Shown one piece after another: positions 17,017-25,799 of a stretch of 64,000 bases of DNA. The first letter of the stretch is position 1. Each line of letters opens with the position of its first letter. The notes beneath the pieces were generated by a model. It worked only from the letters and a program-made list of their open reading frames with translations. It was not told the DNA's origin and searched no databases. Both the position numbers and the translations under genes were made by a program. Origin of the DNA: Nocardia araoensis NBRC 100135 (GTDB lineage: Bacteria; Actinomycetota; Actinomycetes; Mycobacteriales; Mycobacteriaceae); the NCBI RefSeq assembly GCF_000308435.1, contig NZ_BAFR01000107.1, positions 124,001-188,000 on the forward strand, read 5' to 3'.

Positions 17017-18873
17017 TCACCCGAGCAACTCGTCCACATAACACCAGCGCCACGCCTCACCCGGCTCCACACTGCGCATCACCGGATGCCCGCTGACGGC
17101 GTAATGCTTGCTCGCGTGATTGCCCGGAGAAGAGTCGCAGCAGGCGACATGCCCGCAGGACAAGCACATCCGCAGATGCACCCACGCCAGCCCTTCGGCG
17201 AGGCATTCGGCGCATTCGTCCGGCCCGCCGTGCGCACGCACCAGCGGCGCGTCCCGCAGATGCGCGCACGCGTCGTCGGCACCGCTCGCGGCCAGCGGTT
17301 CGACCCGTTCTTCCTCGCTCTCGTCGTAGCGATCGATGATCGACTCCTCTAGATCCAACTGCGCCAGCACATGCTGCAGGATCTCGTCGTCGACCGTGCC
17401 CGAATCCCGCACCCGCAATACGGTTTCGCGTTCGGCCTGCAACATCGCCAACCGCAGTCGCCGGTACTCCGCCGTCGGCGTCACCAGCTCCGACTCCGCC
17501 CGCCCCAACCGCTCCCAGGCGGCGTTGGTCTTCCACAGGACGCGATCACGCAACGTCTGCACCACCCCCGCCGGCGTCTCCGGCGTCGTCTCCCGCTCGA
17601 GCACCGCCAAACCCGCCGCGGTGGCCTGCTGCAACACGTTGGCCTTCTGCAACGCGTCCTCGGCGCGACTGGGCGCACGCAACCGCAGCCACCGCACCAG
17701 CCACGGCAACGACGTCCCCTGCACCAGCAACGTTCCCCCCACCACCACCAGCGCCAGCAGACGCAGCACCGCCAGCAACGGAGTGTCCTGCGGCAGCAGC
17801 AACACCGCCGCCAACGTCACCACCCCACGCATCCCCGCCCACGACACCACGACCAGATGACTCACCGGCACCGCCTCGCCGCCACCGAGACTGCGCGACA
17901 ACAACGACGACCCGAACACCCACACCGGACGCGCCAGCATCGTCGCGGCCAGCACCGCCAACGCCGACCACAGCAGCGTGGCGTGATCGAGCTCGCTGTG
18001 CCAAGCACCCTCCACGATGCCGCGCACCTGCAACCCGATCAGCACGAACACCGCGCTCTCCAGAATGAACTGGATCGTGCGCCAGTTGATGCGCTCGGCG
18101 ATCCGCGAGGCCGCGCTCTGCCACACCGGCGCGTTGTGCCCGAGGATCATCCCGCACACCACCACCGCGATCACACCCGAGGCGTGGATGCCCTCGGCGG
18201 GCAGATACGCCGCGAACGGCGCCAGGAACGACAGCGTCGTGTCCATCACCGGATCGGTGATCCGCCGCCGCAGCATCGCCAGCAGATACGCCACGACCAC
18301 CCCCACCGCCGCGCCACCACCGGCCGCCAGCAGGAAATCGGCCCCCGCCGCCCACACCGACACCGTGCCCACCATCGCCGCCAGCGCCGTCCGCAACGCC
18401 ACCAGCGCGGTCGCGTCGTTGAACAGCGATTCGTCCTCCAGGATCGTCACGATCCGCCGCGGCATCCCGATGCGCCGCGCCACCGCCGTCGCGGCCACCG
18501 CGTCCGGCGGAGCCACCACCGCGCCCAACGCGACAGCGACCGCGAACGGCACCGGCAGCAGCCACCACACCACCACCGCCACGGCGAACGTCGTGAACAA
18601 CACCAACCCCACCGACAACAACCCGATCGTGCACACATTCGCCCGGAAATCCACCAACGACGTGCGGATCGCGGCGGTATACAGCAAAGGAGGCAGAAAA
18701 CCGAGCAGAATGATCTCCGGCTCCAAATGGATCTCCGGCAGGAACGGCAGATACGACGCCGCCACCCCGCCCACTGTCAGTACCAGCGGTTCGGAGATCC
18801 CGAACCGACGCGCCAGCGCCGCCAACGCGGCCGCCGACGCGACGAGAACAACCAGGCCGATCGCGACATGCAC
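17017..18873 (-). CDS. Na+/H+ antiporter (CPA1 type) with C-terminal UBP-type zinc finger
   Basis: A 618-residue fusion. Residues 1 to about 400 are a CPA1 (NhaP/YjcE-like) cation/proton antiporter with about 12 membrane helices and the ion-site motif APPDAVAATAV followed by EDESLFNDATALV. A hydrophilic, partly helical linker follows. The last 85 residues form a UBP-type zinc finger: CAHL, CAECLAEGLAWVHLRMCLSCGHVACCD, HASKHYAVSGHPV. In eukaryotes this finger binds ubiquitin C-termini; its bacterial ligand is unknown. The GTG at 18873 begins the first membrane helix; a longer frame to 19044 is rejected. The fusion is known in actinobacteria. Confidence 0.92.
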   Translation of the reverse strand: MHVAIGLVVLVASAAALAALARRFGISEPLVLTVGGVAASYLPFLPEIHLEPEIILLGFLPPLLYTAAIRTSLVDFRANVCTIGLLSVGLVLFTTFAVAVVVWWLLPVPFAVAVALGAVVAPPDAVAATAVARRIGMPRRIVTILEDESLFNDATALVALRTALAAMVGTVSVWAAGADFLLAAGGGAAVGVVVAYLLAMLRRRITDPVMDTTLSFLAPFAAYLPAEGIHASGVIAVVVCGMILGHNAPVWQSAASRIAERINWRTIQFILESAVFVLIGLQVRGIVEGAWHSELDHATLLWSALAVLAATMLARPVWVFGSSLLSRSLGGGEAVPVSHLVVVSWAGMRGVVTLAAVLLLPQDTPLLAVLRLLALVVVGGTLLVQGTSLPWLVRWLRLRAPSRAEDALQKANVLQQATAAGLAVLERETTPETPAGVVQTLRDRVLWKTNAAWERLGRAESELVTPTAEYRRLRLAMLQAERETVLRVRDSGTVDDEILQHVLAQLDLEESIIDRYDESEEERVEPLAASGADDACAHLRDAPLVRAHGGPDECAECLAEGLAWVHLRMCLSCGHVACCDSSPGNHASKHYAVSGHPVMRSVEPGEAWRWCYVDELLG

Positions 18874-19000
18874 GGTGGAATTCTCGCAGAGCGCACGACC
18901 GGCTAACCGCCCGCGCGGTAGATGACACGTGCACGGCCGACCGAACTGCTGTGCCCGGGCGCACACACGCGCCATGCTTGTCGACGACAAGGAGGTAGAC

Positions 19001-19903
19001 ATGGAGGAGTTCGCGTCCTGGCGGGCGAACGGACGACGCCACACCCATCGCGGCCATCAGATCTTCTGGCGCGACGGAGGCGCAGGCACCGATGGGACGC
19101 TGGTGTGCATCCACGGATTTCCCACCGCGTCCTGGGACTGGCATCGGATCTGGCCCGGCGTGTGCGAACGATTCGCCCGCGTCATCGCCCCCGACATGAT
19201 CGGTTTCGGCTGGTCGGCCAAACCCCGCCACTACGAATACCGCATCACCGACCAAGCCGACATCCACGAGAACCTGCTGCGCGAACAAGGCATCGGCCGA
19301 TTCCACATCCTCGCCCACGACTACGGCGACACCGTCGCCCAGGAACTCCTGGCACGCGACGCCGAACGCCGCGCCGCAGGCGACGAATCCTTGGTGATCG
19401 AGTCGGTGTTCCTGCTCAACGGCGGCCTGTTCCCCGAAGCCCACCGCCCCCGCCCCGTCCAACGACTGCTGGCCAGTCCGCTCGGCCCGCTCGTCGGCGT
19501 CCTCGGCAGCGAGCGCACCTTCCACCACAGCCTCGCCGCGGTCTTCGGGCCCGACACCAAACCCGCCGACATCGAACTGCACCAATTCTGGCTGCTGTGG
19601 TGCAGCAAGCACGGAAAACGCAACGGACACAAGCTGATCCGCTACATGGCCGAACGACGCAAACAGCGGCAGCGCTGGGTGGGCGCACTGCAGCAGGCCC
19701 AAGTTCCCGTGCGGTTCGTCAACGGCGTCACCGACCCCGTCTCCGGCGGCCACATGGCGCGCCGCTACCGCGAACTGATCACCACCCCCGACGTCGTCGA
19801 ACTGCCGCGAATCGGCCACTACCCGCAGCTGGAGGCACCCGAGCAGACCCTGGAGGCGCTCCTGGAGTTCCACGACACCCGCGTTCACAAGCCCACCGCT
19901 TGA
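19001..19903 (+). CDS. Alpha/beta hydrolase, MEST/PEG1-like (Asp nucleophile)
   Basis: 300-residue alpha/beta-hydrolase. The oxyanion loop is HGFPTASWDWHRIW and the nucleophile elbow is AHDYGDTVAQELL, so the nucleophile is Asp, as in epoxide hydrolases and haloalkane dehalogenases. LNGGLFPEAHRP, KQRQRWVGAL and IGHYPQLEAP match the vertebrate imprinted protein MEST/PEG1 very closely, much more than typical bacterial dehalogenases. The catalytic His is in IGHYPQ. The start at 19001 follows a perfect AAGGAGG. A strong hairpin follows the stop. Substrate is unknown, probably lipid-like. Confidence 0.88.
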   Translation: MEEFASWRANGRRHTHRGHQIFWRDGGAGTDGTLVCIHGFPTASWDWHRIWPGVCERFARVIAPDMIGFGWSAKPRHYEYRITDQADIHENLLREQGIGRFHILAHDYGDTVAQELLARDAERRAAGDESLVIESVFLLNGGLFPEAHRPRPVQRLLASPLGPLVGVLGSERTFHHSLAAVFGPDTKPADIELHQFWLLWCSKHGKRNGHKLIRYMAERRKQRQRWVGALQQAQVPVRFVNGVTDPVSGGHMARRYRELITTPDVVELPRIGHYPQLEAPEQTLEALLEFHDTRVHKPTA

Positions 19904-19916
19904 CCACCACCCGAGC

Positions 19917-19952
19917 ACGTTCCGGACCGGGCGGGCAGCCGGTCCGGAACGT
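19917..19952 (+). terminator. Hairpin terminator after the MEST-like hydrolase
   Basis: ACGTTCCGGACC and its exact reverse complement form a 12-bp stem with a 12-nt GC-rich loop, 13 bp after the hydrolase stop. There is no T-tract, which is common for actinobacterial terminators. Confidence 0.65.
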
Positions 19953-20076
19953 CCGGATCGAGCCGCAACAGTAAGGTGTAGGCGACGACCGCGCACGGCC
20001 CACCTCCCCGAAAAGCTCTCGCGCGGAGAAATTCTCGCGTCCCCGACCGCTGACATGCGCACCGAAGGAGCCGCCG

Positions 20077-21048
20077 ATGTCCGCCGCCGACCTACCGCTG
20101 GAAACCATCGAACTCGACCAGTCCGGGCGGGTACTCACCGCGCGCGTCGTCGCACCCCCGTTCAATTTCGTCACCACCGCGGTCGTCCGCGACCTCGACA
20201 CCCTCACCGCCGCGGTCGACACCGACGACACCGTCGGCGCGGTCGTACTCACCGGCGGACTGCCCGGCCGCTTCCTCACCCACGCCGACCCGGCCGCGCT
20301 CGGCGGCATGATCGAAAAACCGCGCCCGTTCGTCCCCGCCCGCGCCGCCGCACCGTTCCTGCGCGCCGCCTCGGCCGTCCTGCACCTACCCGGCGCCACC
20401 GACCTCGTCGAACGCCACGGCGGCGGCCTAGGCGCCGGCCTGGTCTGGGGTTACCGCTGGAAACGCACCACCTTGCGGATGAACCGCTCCGGCGTCGCCT
20501 ACCTCGCCGCCATCAACGGACCCGCACTCGGCGGCGGCCACGAGATCGCGCTGGCCTGCGACCTGCGCTACGCCGCCGACGCCGATCACGTGCGCCTGGG
20601 CCAGATCGAGACGCTGGCCAACCTCATCCCCGGCGGCGGCGGCACCCAACGCCTCACCCGCCTGCTCGGCGCCGCCAAAGCCATCGAGATCACCCTCGAA
20701 GGCAAACCCTTCACCGCGCAGGAAGCACTACGCCTTGGCCTGGTGCACCGCCTGCTGCCCACCGCGGACCTGCTCGCCGAGACCCAGGTCACCGCGGCAC
20801 GGCTGGCCGCACGCAACCCCGTCGCCGTCGCCGAACTCAAACGCGCCGTCTACTTCGGCTCCGACAAATCCCTCTCCCGCGGCCTGGACGCCGAACAAGC
20901 CGGCTTCGTCTCCGTCGGCACCACCGCCGCGGCCGCCCGCACCACCAAAGCCTTCTTCGAAGACCTCGACCGCCTCGAAGACACCCCGTTCCTCGCCGAC
21001 CCCCAACCGTGGCTGGACGGCACCCGCGTCGACCAGGTGAGCAAATGA
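20077..21048 (+). CDS. Enoyl-CoA hydratase/isomerase family protein
   Basis: 323-residue crotonase-fold protein. The second oxyanion-hole segment AAINGPALGGGHEIALACDLRYAA and the hydratase-type IETLANLIPGGGGTQRLTRLLG are well conserved, while the N-terminal CoA-site segment (LTGGLPGRFLTHADP) is atypical and longer. A 40-residue insertion with aromatic residues (VWGYRWKRTTLRMNRS) precedes the core motif. The ATG at 20077 has AAGGAG upstream. It stands alone between a terminator and the convergent oxidoreductase gene. Likely beta-oxidation or a related acyl-CoA step. Confidence 0.9.
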   Translation: MSAADLPLETIELDQSGRVLTARVVAPPFNFVTTAVVRDLDTLTAAVDTDDTVGAVVLTGGLPGRFLTHADPAALGGMIEKPRPFVPARAAAPFLRAASAVLHLPGATDLVERHGGGLGAGLVWGYRWKRTTLRMNRSGVAYLAAINGPALGGGHEIALACDLRYAADADHVRLGQIETLANLIPGGGGTQRLTRLLGAAKAIEITLEGKPFTAQEALRLGLVHRLLPTADLLAETQVTAARLAARNPVAVAELKRAVYFGSDKSLSRGLDAEQAGFVSVGTTAAAARTTKAFFEDLDRLEDTPFLADPQPWLDGTRVDQVSK

Positions 21049-21256
21049 CCCACCTCGCGCAGGTCGCCTCCCGTGCGCAGAAGTTTTGCCCAGCTCACCG
21101 CCGCCCCTCCCGCATATGGCACATTCCATCACCTGCATGGTGACTGGCATTGGTTCTGCCTCGGCAGCGCCGGGAAATGACAAGTGTCACACCATCCCAT
21201 CGACAGAGGGCGCCAGCCAACGGCGATGACGCTGCCGAACAGACAGTCCACACTCG

Positions 21257-23470
21257 TCAAGCGGTCGGCGCGGGTTCGCGCTCGCTGAGGTCCACACGCT
21301 CCCCGAAGTCGACCGACGCCCGCGTCACCGTCACCCACGTGTTGTTCACCGCCGCCGTCCCCGAGAACGTGTCGGTCACCGCCGGATCGTGCAGCAGGTT
21401 CACATTCGCGCCCGGCAGCGACGCCGCCACCGTCCACCCGACACCCGGCTCCTGATGTCCCCACCCGTGCGGGATCGCCACCGTCCCGGCCCGGATGTCG
21501 TCGCTGACCTCCAACGGCACCACGATCGCCCCGATGCGCGAACGCACCGTCACCGGCTCACCGTCGCGCAACCCGCGCGCCGCCGCATCCTGCGGATGCA
21601 TCAGCGCCGTGCAACGATCGCGCCCCTTCACCATCGACGGCACATTGTGCAGCCACGAATTGTTGCTGCGCAGATGACGGCGACCGATCAACTTCAAGTC
21701 GTAGCCGTCGGCAGGCGCGGTCACCGCCTCACCCCGCTGCGCGTCCGCGAGAACTTCACGCGCGGCCGCCACGAAATCCTCCGGCGCCACATGCACCTTC
21801 CGATCCTTCGTCCCGAGCAGCGACCGCAGCCTCGGCCGCAACGGACCCAGATCGATACCGCCCGCCGCCGCACGCGCCTTACCCACCGTCAAACCCTTGC
21901 GACCCCGCCGCAACACCCCGTACGGCCCCGCCGCCACCCCGAGCGTGGCGATCCGCACGGGGCTGACCCGATCGAACACCGCGTTGAGCACCCGCGCGGT
22001 GAACCGCCGCGCAGGCAACGGCACCATTTCGGTGACCAACCGCGCCATGATCTGCCAATCCTCCAGCCCATCGGCGGGCGGCTCGAACACGCGCGCGTCG
22101 AAACGCAGATTGTTGCGCACACTGAACACCGGGAAAAGGATGTTGACGTCCTCGCGCTCCAACGGCGAGATCGGCGGCAGGATGATGTCCGCGTGCCGCG
22201 TGGTCTCCGTGACGTACATGTCCACGGCCACATAGAAATCCAGCCCGTCCAGCGCCGCCCCCAACCGGCCGCGCTGCGGCGTGGACAACACCGGATTGCC
22301 CGCATACGTGATCATCGCGCGGATCCGGCCCGGGCCCTCGGTCGACATCTCCTCCGCCAGCGCCGCCACCGGCAACTCCGAACGGAACGACTTGTAGGTC
22401 CCGGAGCTGTCGGTCCACGCCCCGTACCCCACCGGCAGGTACTTCGCATACCGCGGCGCGTCGATCGGTGGCGTCGCGAACATCTGACCACCGGCCCGAT
22501 CCAAGTTGCCCGTCACCGCGTTGATCGTGTTCACCAGCCAATGCGTCAACGTGCCGGTCACCTGCTGGCACACCCCGATCCGCGCGTACAGCACCGCCGA
22601 GGCCGCCGCCGCGTGCTCGCGAGCCAGCCCGCGAATCGTCTCCGCGTCCACCCCCGTGTACTGCGCCATCCGCTCCGGCGGCGCCTCGGCCACCAGCGCA
22701 CGCAACCGCTCCCAGCCGGTGCTCGACGCGCGAATCGCCTTCTCGTCACACAGATCCTCGGCGACGAGCACATGCAACATCGCCAGCAGCAGATACACAT
22801 CCCCGCCCGGAGCCACCGCGACGTGCTGGTCGGCCAGCCGCGCCGTCTCGGTCCGCCGCGGATCGATCACCACGACCTTCCCACCGCGGCGTCGCACGTC
22901 CCGAATCCGCTGCTTCGCATTCGGCATGGTCGTCACCGAACCGTTCGACACCGCCGGATTCGCCCCCAGGATCACCAGGCGGTCGGTCCGATCGATATCG
23001 GTCACCGGCATCAGCACATTCGAGCCGAACATCCGCCACGCCACGAACTCCTGCGGGAACTGATCGATCGACGACGCCGAGAAGAAGTTCCGCGTCATCA
23101 GCACCGACCGCAACAGCACCGCGTACAGCACCGACGAACTGTGCGCGGCCGGATTCCCCAGGTACATGCCGACAGCGCTGTTGCCGTATTCGCGACGCAC
23201 CTTCCGCAACCGCCGCCCGATCTCCTCGAACGCCTCGTCCCAGCCGATCGGCTCGAACGACGAACCCACCCGCCGCACCGGTGTCCGCAACCGATCCGGA
23301 TCGTGGTGCAACCCGCCCATCGCCGTCGCCTTCGGGCAGATGTACCCCTTCGACAGCACGTCCTGCGGATTGCCCTCGATCCGGGTCACCTGGTCGCCGG
23401 AGACCGTGACGAGAATGCCGCAGTGCGCCTCACACAACGTGCACTGGCGGGCAATGGTGGTAGCACTCAT
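21257..23470 (-). CDS. Molybdopterin-dependent oxidoreductase (DMSO reductase superfamily)
   Basis: 737-residue cytosolic-type enzyme with an N-terminal 4Fe-4S site: Cys at residues 10, 13, 17 and 45 (CTLCEAHC ... YIC). The molybdopterin domains (YLGNPAAHSS, LGANPAVSNGS, VIDPRRTETARLADQHVAVAPGGD) and the C-terminal MGD-binding barrel are complete. No Tat signal precedes it, so it should act in the cytoplasm. No electron-transfer subunit is adjacent. The family includes formate-dehydrogenase-like and nitrate-reductase-like enzymes; substrate cannot be assigned. The ATG at 23470 has AGAAGG 9 nt upstream. Confidence 0.92.
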   Translation of the reverse strand: MSATTIARQCTLCEAHCGILVTVSGDQVTRIEGNPQDVLSKGYICPKATAMGGLHHDPDRLRTPVRRVGSSFEPIGWDEAFEEIGRRLRKVRREYGNSAVGMYLGNPAAHSSSVLYAVLLRSVLMTRNFFSASSIDQFPQEFVAWRMFGSNVLMPVTDIDRTDRLVILGANPAVSNGSVTTMPNAKQRIRDVRRRGGKVVVIDPRRTETARLADQHVAVAPGGDVYLLLAMLHVLVAEDLCDEKAIRASSTGWERLRALVAEAPPERMAQYTGVDAETIRGLAREHAAAASAVLYARIGVCQQVTGTLTHWLVNTINAVTGNLDRAGGQMFATPPIDAPRYAKYLPVGYGAWTDSSGTYKSFRSELPVAALAEEMSTEGPGRIRAMITYAGNPVLSTPQRGRLGAALDGLDFYVAVDMYVTETTRHADIILPPISPLEREDVNILFPVFSVRNNLRFDARVFEPPADGLEDWQIMARLVTEMVPLPARRFTARVLNAVFDRVSPVRIATLGVAAGPYGVLRRGRKGLTVGKARAAAGGIDLGPLRPRLRSLLGTKDRKVHVAPEDFVAAAREVLADAQRGEAVTAPADGYDLKLIGRRHLRSNNSWLHNVPSMVKGRDRCTALMHPQDAAARGLRDGEPVTVRSRIGAIVVPLEVSDDIRAGTVAIPHGWGHQEPGVGWTVAASLPGANVNLLHDPAVTDTFSGTAAVNNTWVTVTRASVDFGERVDLSEREPAPTA

Positions 23471-23686
23471 GAATTTTCACCTTCTGCCGGATCGCTTCCC
23501 ACAGGCTATCTGGGACAGCACGTGGCGTACAGGTCTCTATGTCGAGCGGATACGGGCATGCAGGTGCATGTCGTGCCACCGTATCCGCTGATCGGCATCC
23601 TCAGCACCTCTCCCCGGCCTGAGCCGAAACCATCACCGTGACGACCGCGGCGAACGCGGCATGACAAGGGGAGTGGGAACGCCCGG

Positions 23687-24331
23687 CTACCCGGCCGGGA
23701 GTTGCACCGCCGCACCACCGACGACAGGCGCCGGCTTCGCCACCGCGAACCCCGGCAGGAACCGGTTCACCGCGGGAATCATCAGCTGGATCAGCGGTCC
23801 GATCCCGAAGGCGTACACCAGAGTTCCGATGCCGACACTGCCGCCGAGCACGAACCCCGTCACCAGCACCGTCACCTCGATCGCCGTCCGCACCACCCAC
23901 ACCGATCGACCGGTCCGCCGAACCAGTCCAGTCATCAGACCATCCCGCGGCCCCGGGCCCATTCCCGCCCCGATGTACAACACACTGGCCACCGCGTTCA
24001 GCACGACCGCCGCGCCCATGGCGCCGACCCGCACCACCACCGCATCCCACGACGGCAGCCACGCCAGCCCGGCATCGACCGACACGGCGATCACCACCAC
24101 ATTGCTCACCGTGCCCAGCCCTGGCAACTGCCGCAGCGGAATCCAGGCCAGCAACACCGCGACACCGGTAACCGCCGTGACAGCACCGAAACTGATCGGC
24201 ACATGCCGCGCCACACCCTGATGGAACACATCCCACGGATCCAGCCCGAGCCCAGCCCGCACCATCACCGCCATCGAGAACCCGTACAACCACAAACCGA
24301 CGTACAACGCGACCAACCGACGAACCAGCAC
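23687..24331 (-). CDS. YczE/YyaS/YitT family membrane protein
   Basis: Integral membrane protein with about five hydrophobic segments, matching the YczE-like family: LWLYGFSMAVMVRAGLGLDPWDVFHQG near the start, LNAVASVLYIGAGMGPGPRDGLMTGL in the middle, and GIGTLVYAFGIGPLIQ near the end. Function is unknown for the family (in Bacillus, YczE influences antibiotic production). The start is uncertain: GTG at 24331 begins just before the first helix; a TTG at 24373 would add 14 residues. It is downstream of, and in line with, the AT-rich region to its right. Confidence 0.82.
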   Translation of the reverse strand: MLVRRLVALYVGLWLYGFSMAVMVRAGLGLDPWDVFHQGVARHVPISFGAVTAVTGVAVLLAWIPLRQLPGLGTVSNVVVIAVSVDAGLAWLPSWDAVVVRVGAMGAAVVLNAVASVLYIGAGMGPGPRDGLMTGLVRRTGRSVWVVRTAIEVTVLVTGFVLGGSVGIGTLVYAFGIGPLIQLMIPAVNRFLPGFAVAKPAPVVGGAAVQLPAG

Positions 24332-24373
24332 CGCCCCAGCGTGCCCGCAACTGGCCACCACAACCAGAGCCAA

Positions 24374-25046
24374 TCACCGATCACTGGACCGCACAGCGAA
24401 AGCCATGCAATGAGGCCGACGCAACCAGACGTGCCGCTAGGCCAGGGGAGTGCGATCTAGGAAAAATCCAAGACTTACCGATTCCCGCCCCCGAACCACC
24501 CGCACACAGTCCGTACCGCATCGATCGGATGGCAACGCATCTGTCGCGGCCCAGCCGGTCGTTCTGTCACCGGGCAGTGAACAAGCCAACGGCACAAGGA
24601 CCGCGTCGGGTTTCGTCGAAGCCGCGCCGTTCCCTGAAGACGCTGTCCGAGGAGGTGACAATGCGAGGATGCCGAGCCGAGGAGAAACGTCGTGACCTAC
24701 GAAGACGAGGTGGTGAGCCGCACTTCGTCACAGTGACGAAACCATGCGGAGTCCAGGAAGAGTGGGACATAAGGAGGTGGCAGATAGATGCCACAGCGAC
24801 ACCTCGACGCATGCATAAATATGCATGCGTCGACGCATGATTCGACTACGCAGAACGGGCCTATCCGGAGCTTCCACACAAGCCCGACAACCCTAGAGCC
24901 TCGCCGGGTCGACCCGATGCCCACACCGGATCGAACAGCACCACATACGGGCACTGCCGCACTCCCGCCGACCAGCCCGAAACTTCGCCGATAATCGACA
25001 TTATGTCAACTAGAGTGCCGCCGACTGCTCCGCCGGTCGCGCACGC
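24374..25046. other. Gene-poor region with stacked ribosome-binding sites and a large palindrome
   Basis: About 670 bp without a convincing gene. On the plus strand three strong purine-rich SD sequences occur close together (AGGAGG before 24661, GAGGAG before 24692, AAGGAGG before 24788), each followed by a start codon but only by short ORFs of 59, 14 and 68 codons with no recognisable homology. The composition is less GC-rich than the surroundings. The palindrome at 24804-24833 lies within it. It looks like remodelled or decayed DNA, or a leader region. Confidence 0.35.
24804..24833. repeat. AT-rich 30-bp palindrome (TCGACGCATGCATA-AA-TATGCATGCGTCGA)
   Basis: Perfect 14-bp arms around an AA centre. 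The core ATGCATA.TATGCAT stands out against the GC-rich genome. It could be a regulator operator. Two related AT-rich palindromes lie at 27759-27770 and 28945-28962, all in intergenic DNA of the same accessory stretch. Confidence 0.6.
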
Positions 25047-25682
25047 TCATCTCCCGGCATCCAGATGGGACGTATCGGACAGGGCGAGCATCGTGCGGTT
25101 GCGCCAGTAGTCGTCATGCCGCAAATGGGTGATCGCGCCGGGCGCGGTCGCGAACGATGCGAAGCCCACCGCCTCCACCGGCAGCATCATCCACGTCGTG
25201 ATGACGAATGTCAGCGCGTACCCGTGGGTTACGACGATATGGTCATGGTCGGCGTCCGCCATCAGCTCACGCACACACGCACCGACTCGGGTGGCGACTT
25301 CGCGCCGAGTTTCCGCGTCGCGGATCGGACCGCGATGGTCGAGCCGATCATGGTCGGGCGCGGGCACCTGCCGCTGCGCCAGCCACGCGTTCGGCCGACC
25401 ACCCGCTTCCCCGAAGCTGATCTCGCGCAGTCGCCTGTCCTCCGTTACCCGAACTTCGAGCGCGGCCGCCACAATCCGCGCGGTTTCGGTGCACCGGGCG
25501 AGGTCGGACGTCGTGATACGCACCGGCCGCACCGTACCGTCACGCCGACGCGCCAGCTCCGCACCGACCAGATGGGCGTCTCGCTGGCCGCGTGCCGTCA
25601 GCTTCGAGTCGTACCACCCGCCGACGAGATCACGTTCGGTGTGCTCCGCGTACGGATGACTCACCGCGTAGAGGTCCTGCAT
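25047..25682 (-). CDS. Histidine phosphatase family protein (atypical SHP motif)
   Basis: 211-residue member of the phosphoglycerate-mutase-like superfamily. The usual RHG is SHP (AVSHPYAEH, residues about 8-10), keeping the catalytic His but not the Arg. VGGWYDSKLTARG, the phosphate-binding SDLARCTETA, the catalytic-acid region LREISFGEAGG, and the second His in VVTHGYAL are present. Such SHP/THP versions form an actinobacterial subgroup with unknown substrates. It lies 117 bp downstream of the MetE/UROD-like gene on the same strand. Phosphatase activity may be altered by the Arg loss. Confidence 0.87.
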   Translation of the reverse strand: MQDLYAVSHPYAEHTERDLVGGWYDSKLTARGQRDAHLVGAELARRRDGTVRPVRITTSDLARCTETARIVAAALEVRVTEDRRLREISFGEAGGRPNAWLAQRQVPAPDHDRLDHRGPIRDAETRREVATRVGACVRELMADADHDHIVVTHGYALTFVITTWMMLPVEAVGFASFATAPGAITHLRHDDYWRNRTMLALSDTSHLDAGR

Positions 25683-25799
25683 ACCACTCCCCCCGGTTCC
25701 CTGATGCGCCCAGTCGGCCCGAACGCCTGAGATTACCCACGTGGAGACCTCTGCGCCGGGCCCAACCCCGAAACATGGCCCGGTGCAGAGGGTTCGGAC

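Noticed and set aside
24661..24994. Three short ORFs with strong SDs
   Set aside because: No homology, poor composition and mutual overlap; reported only as a region.
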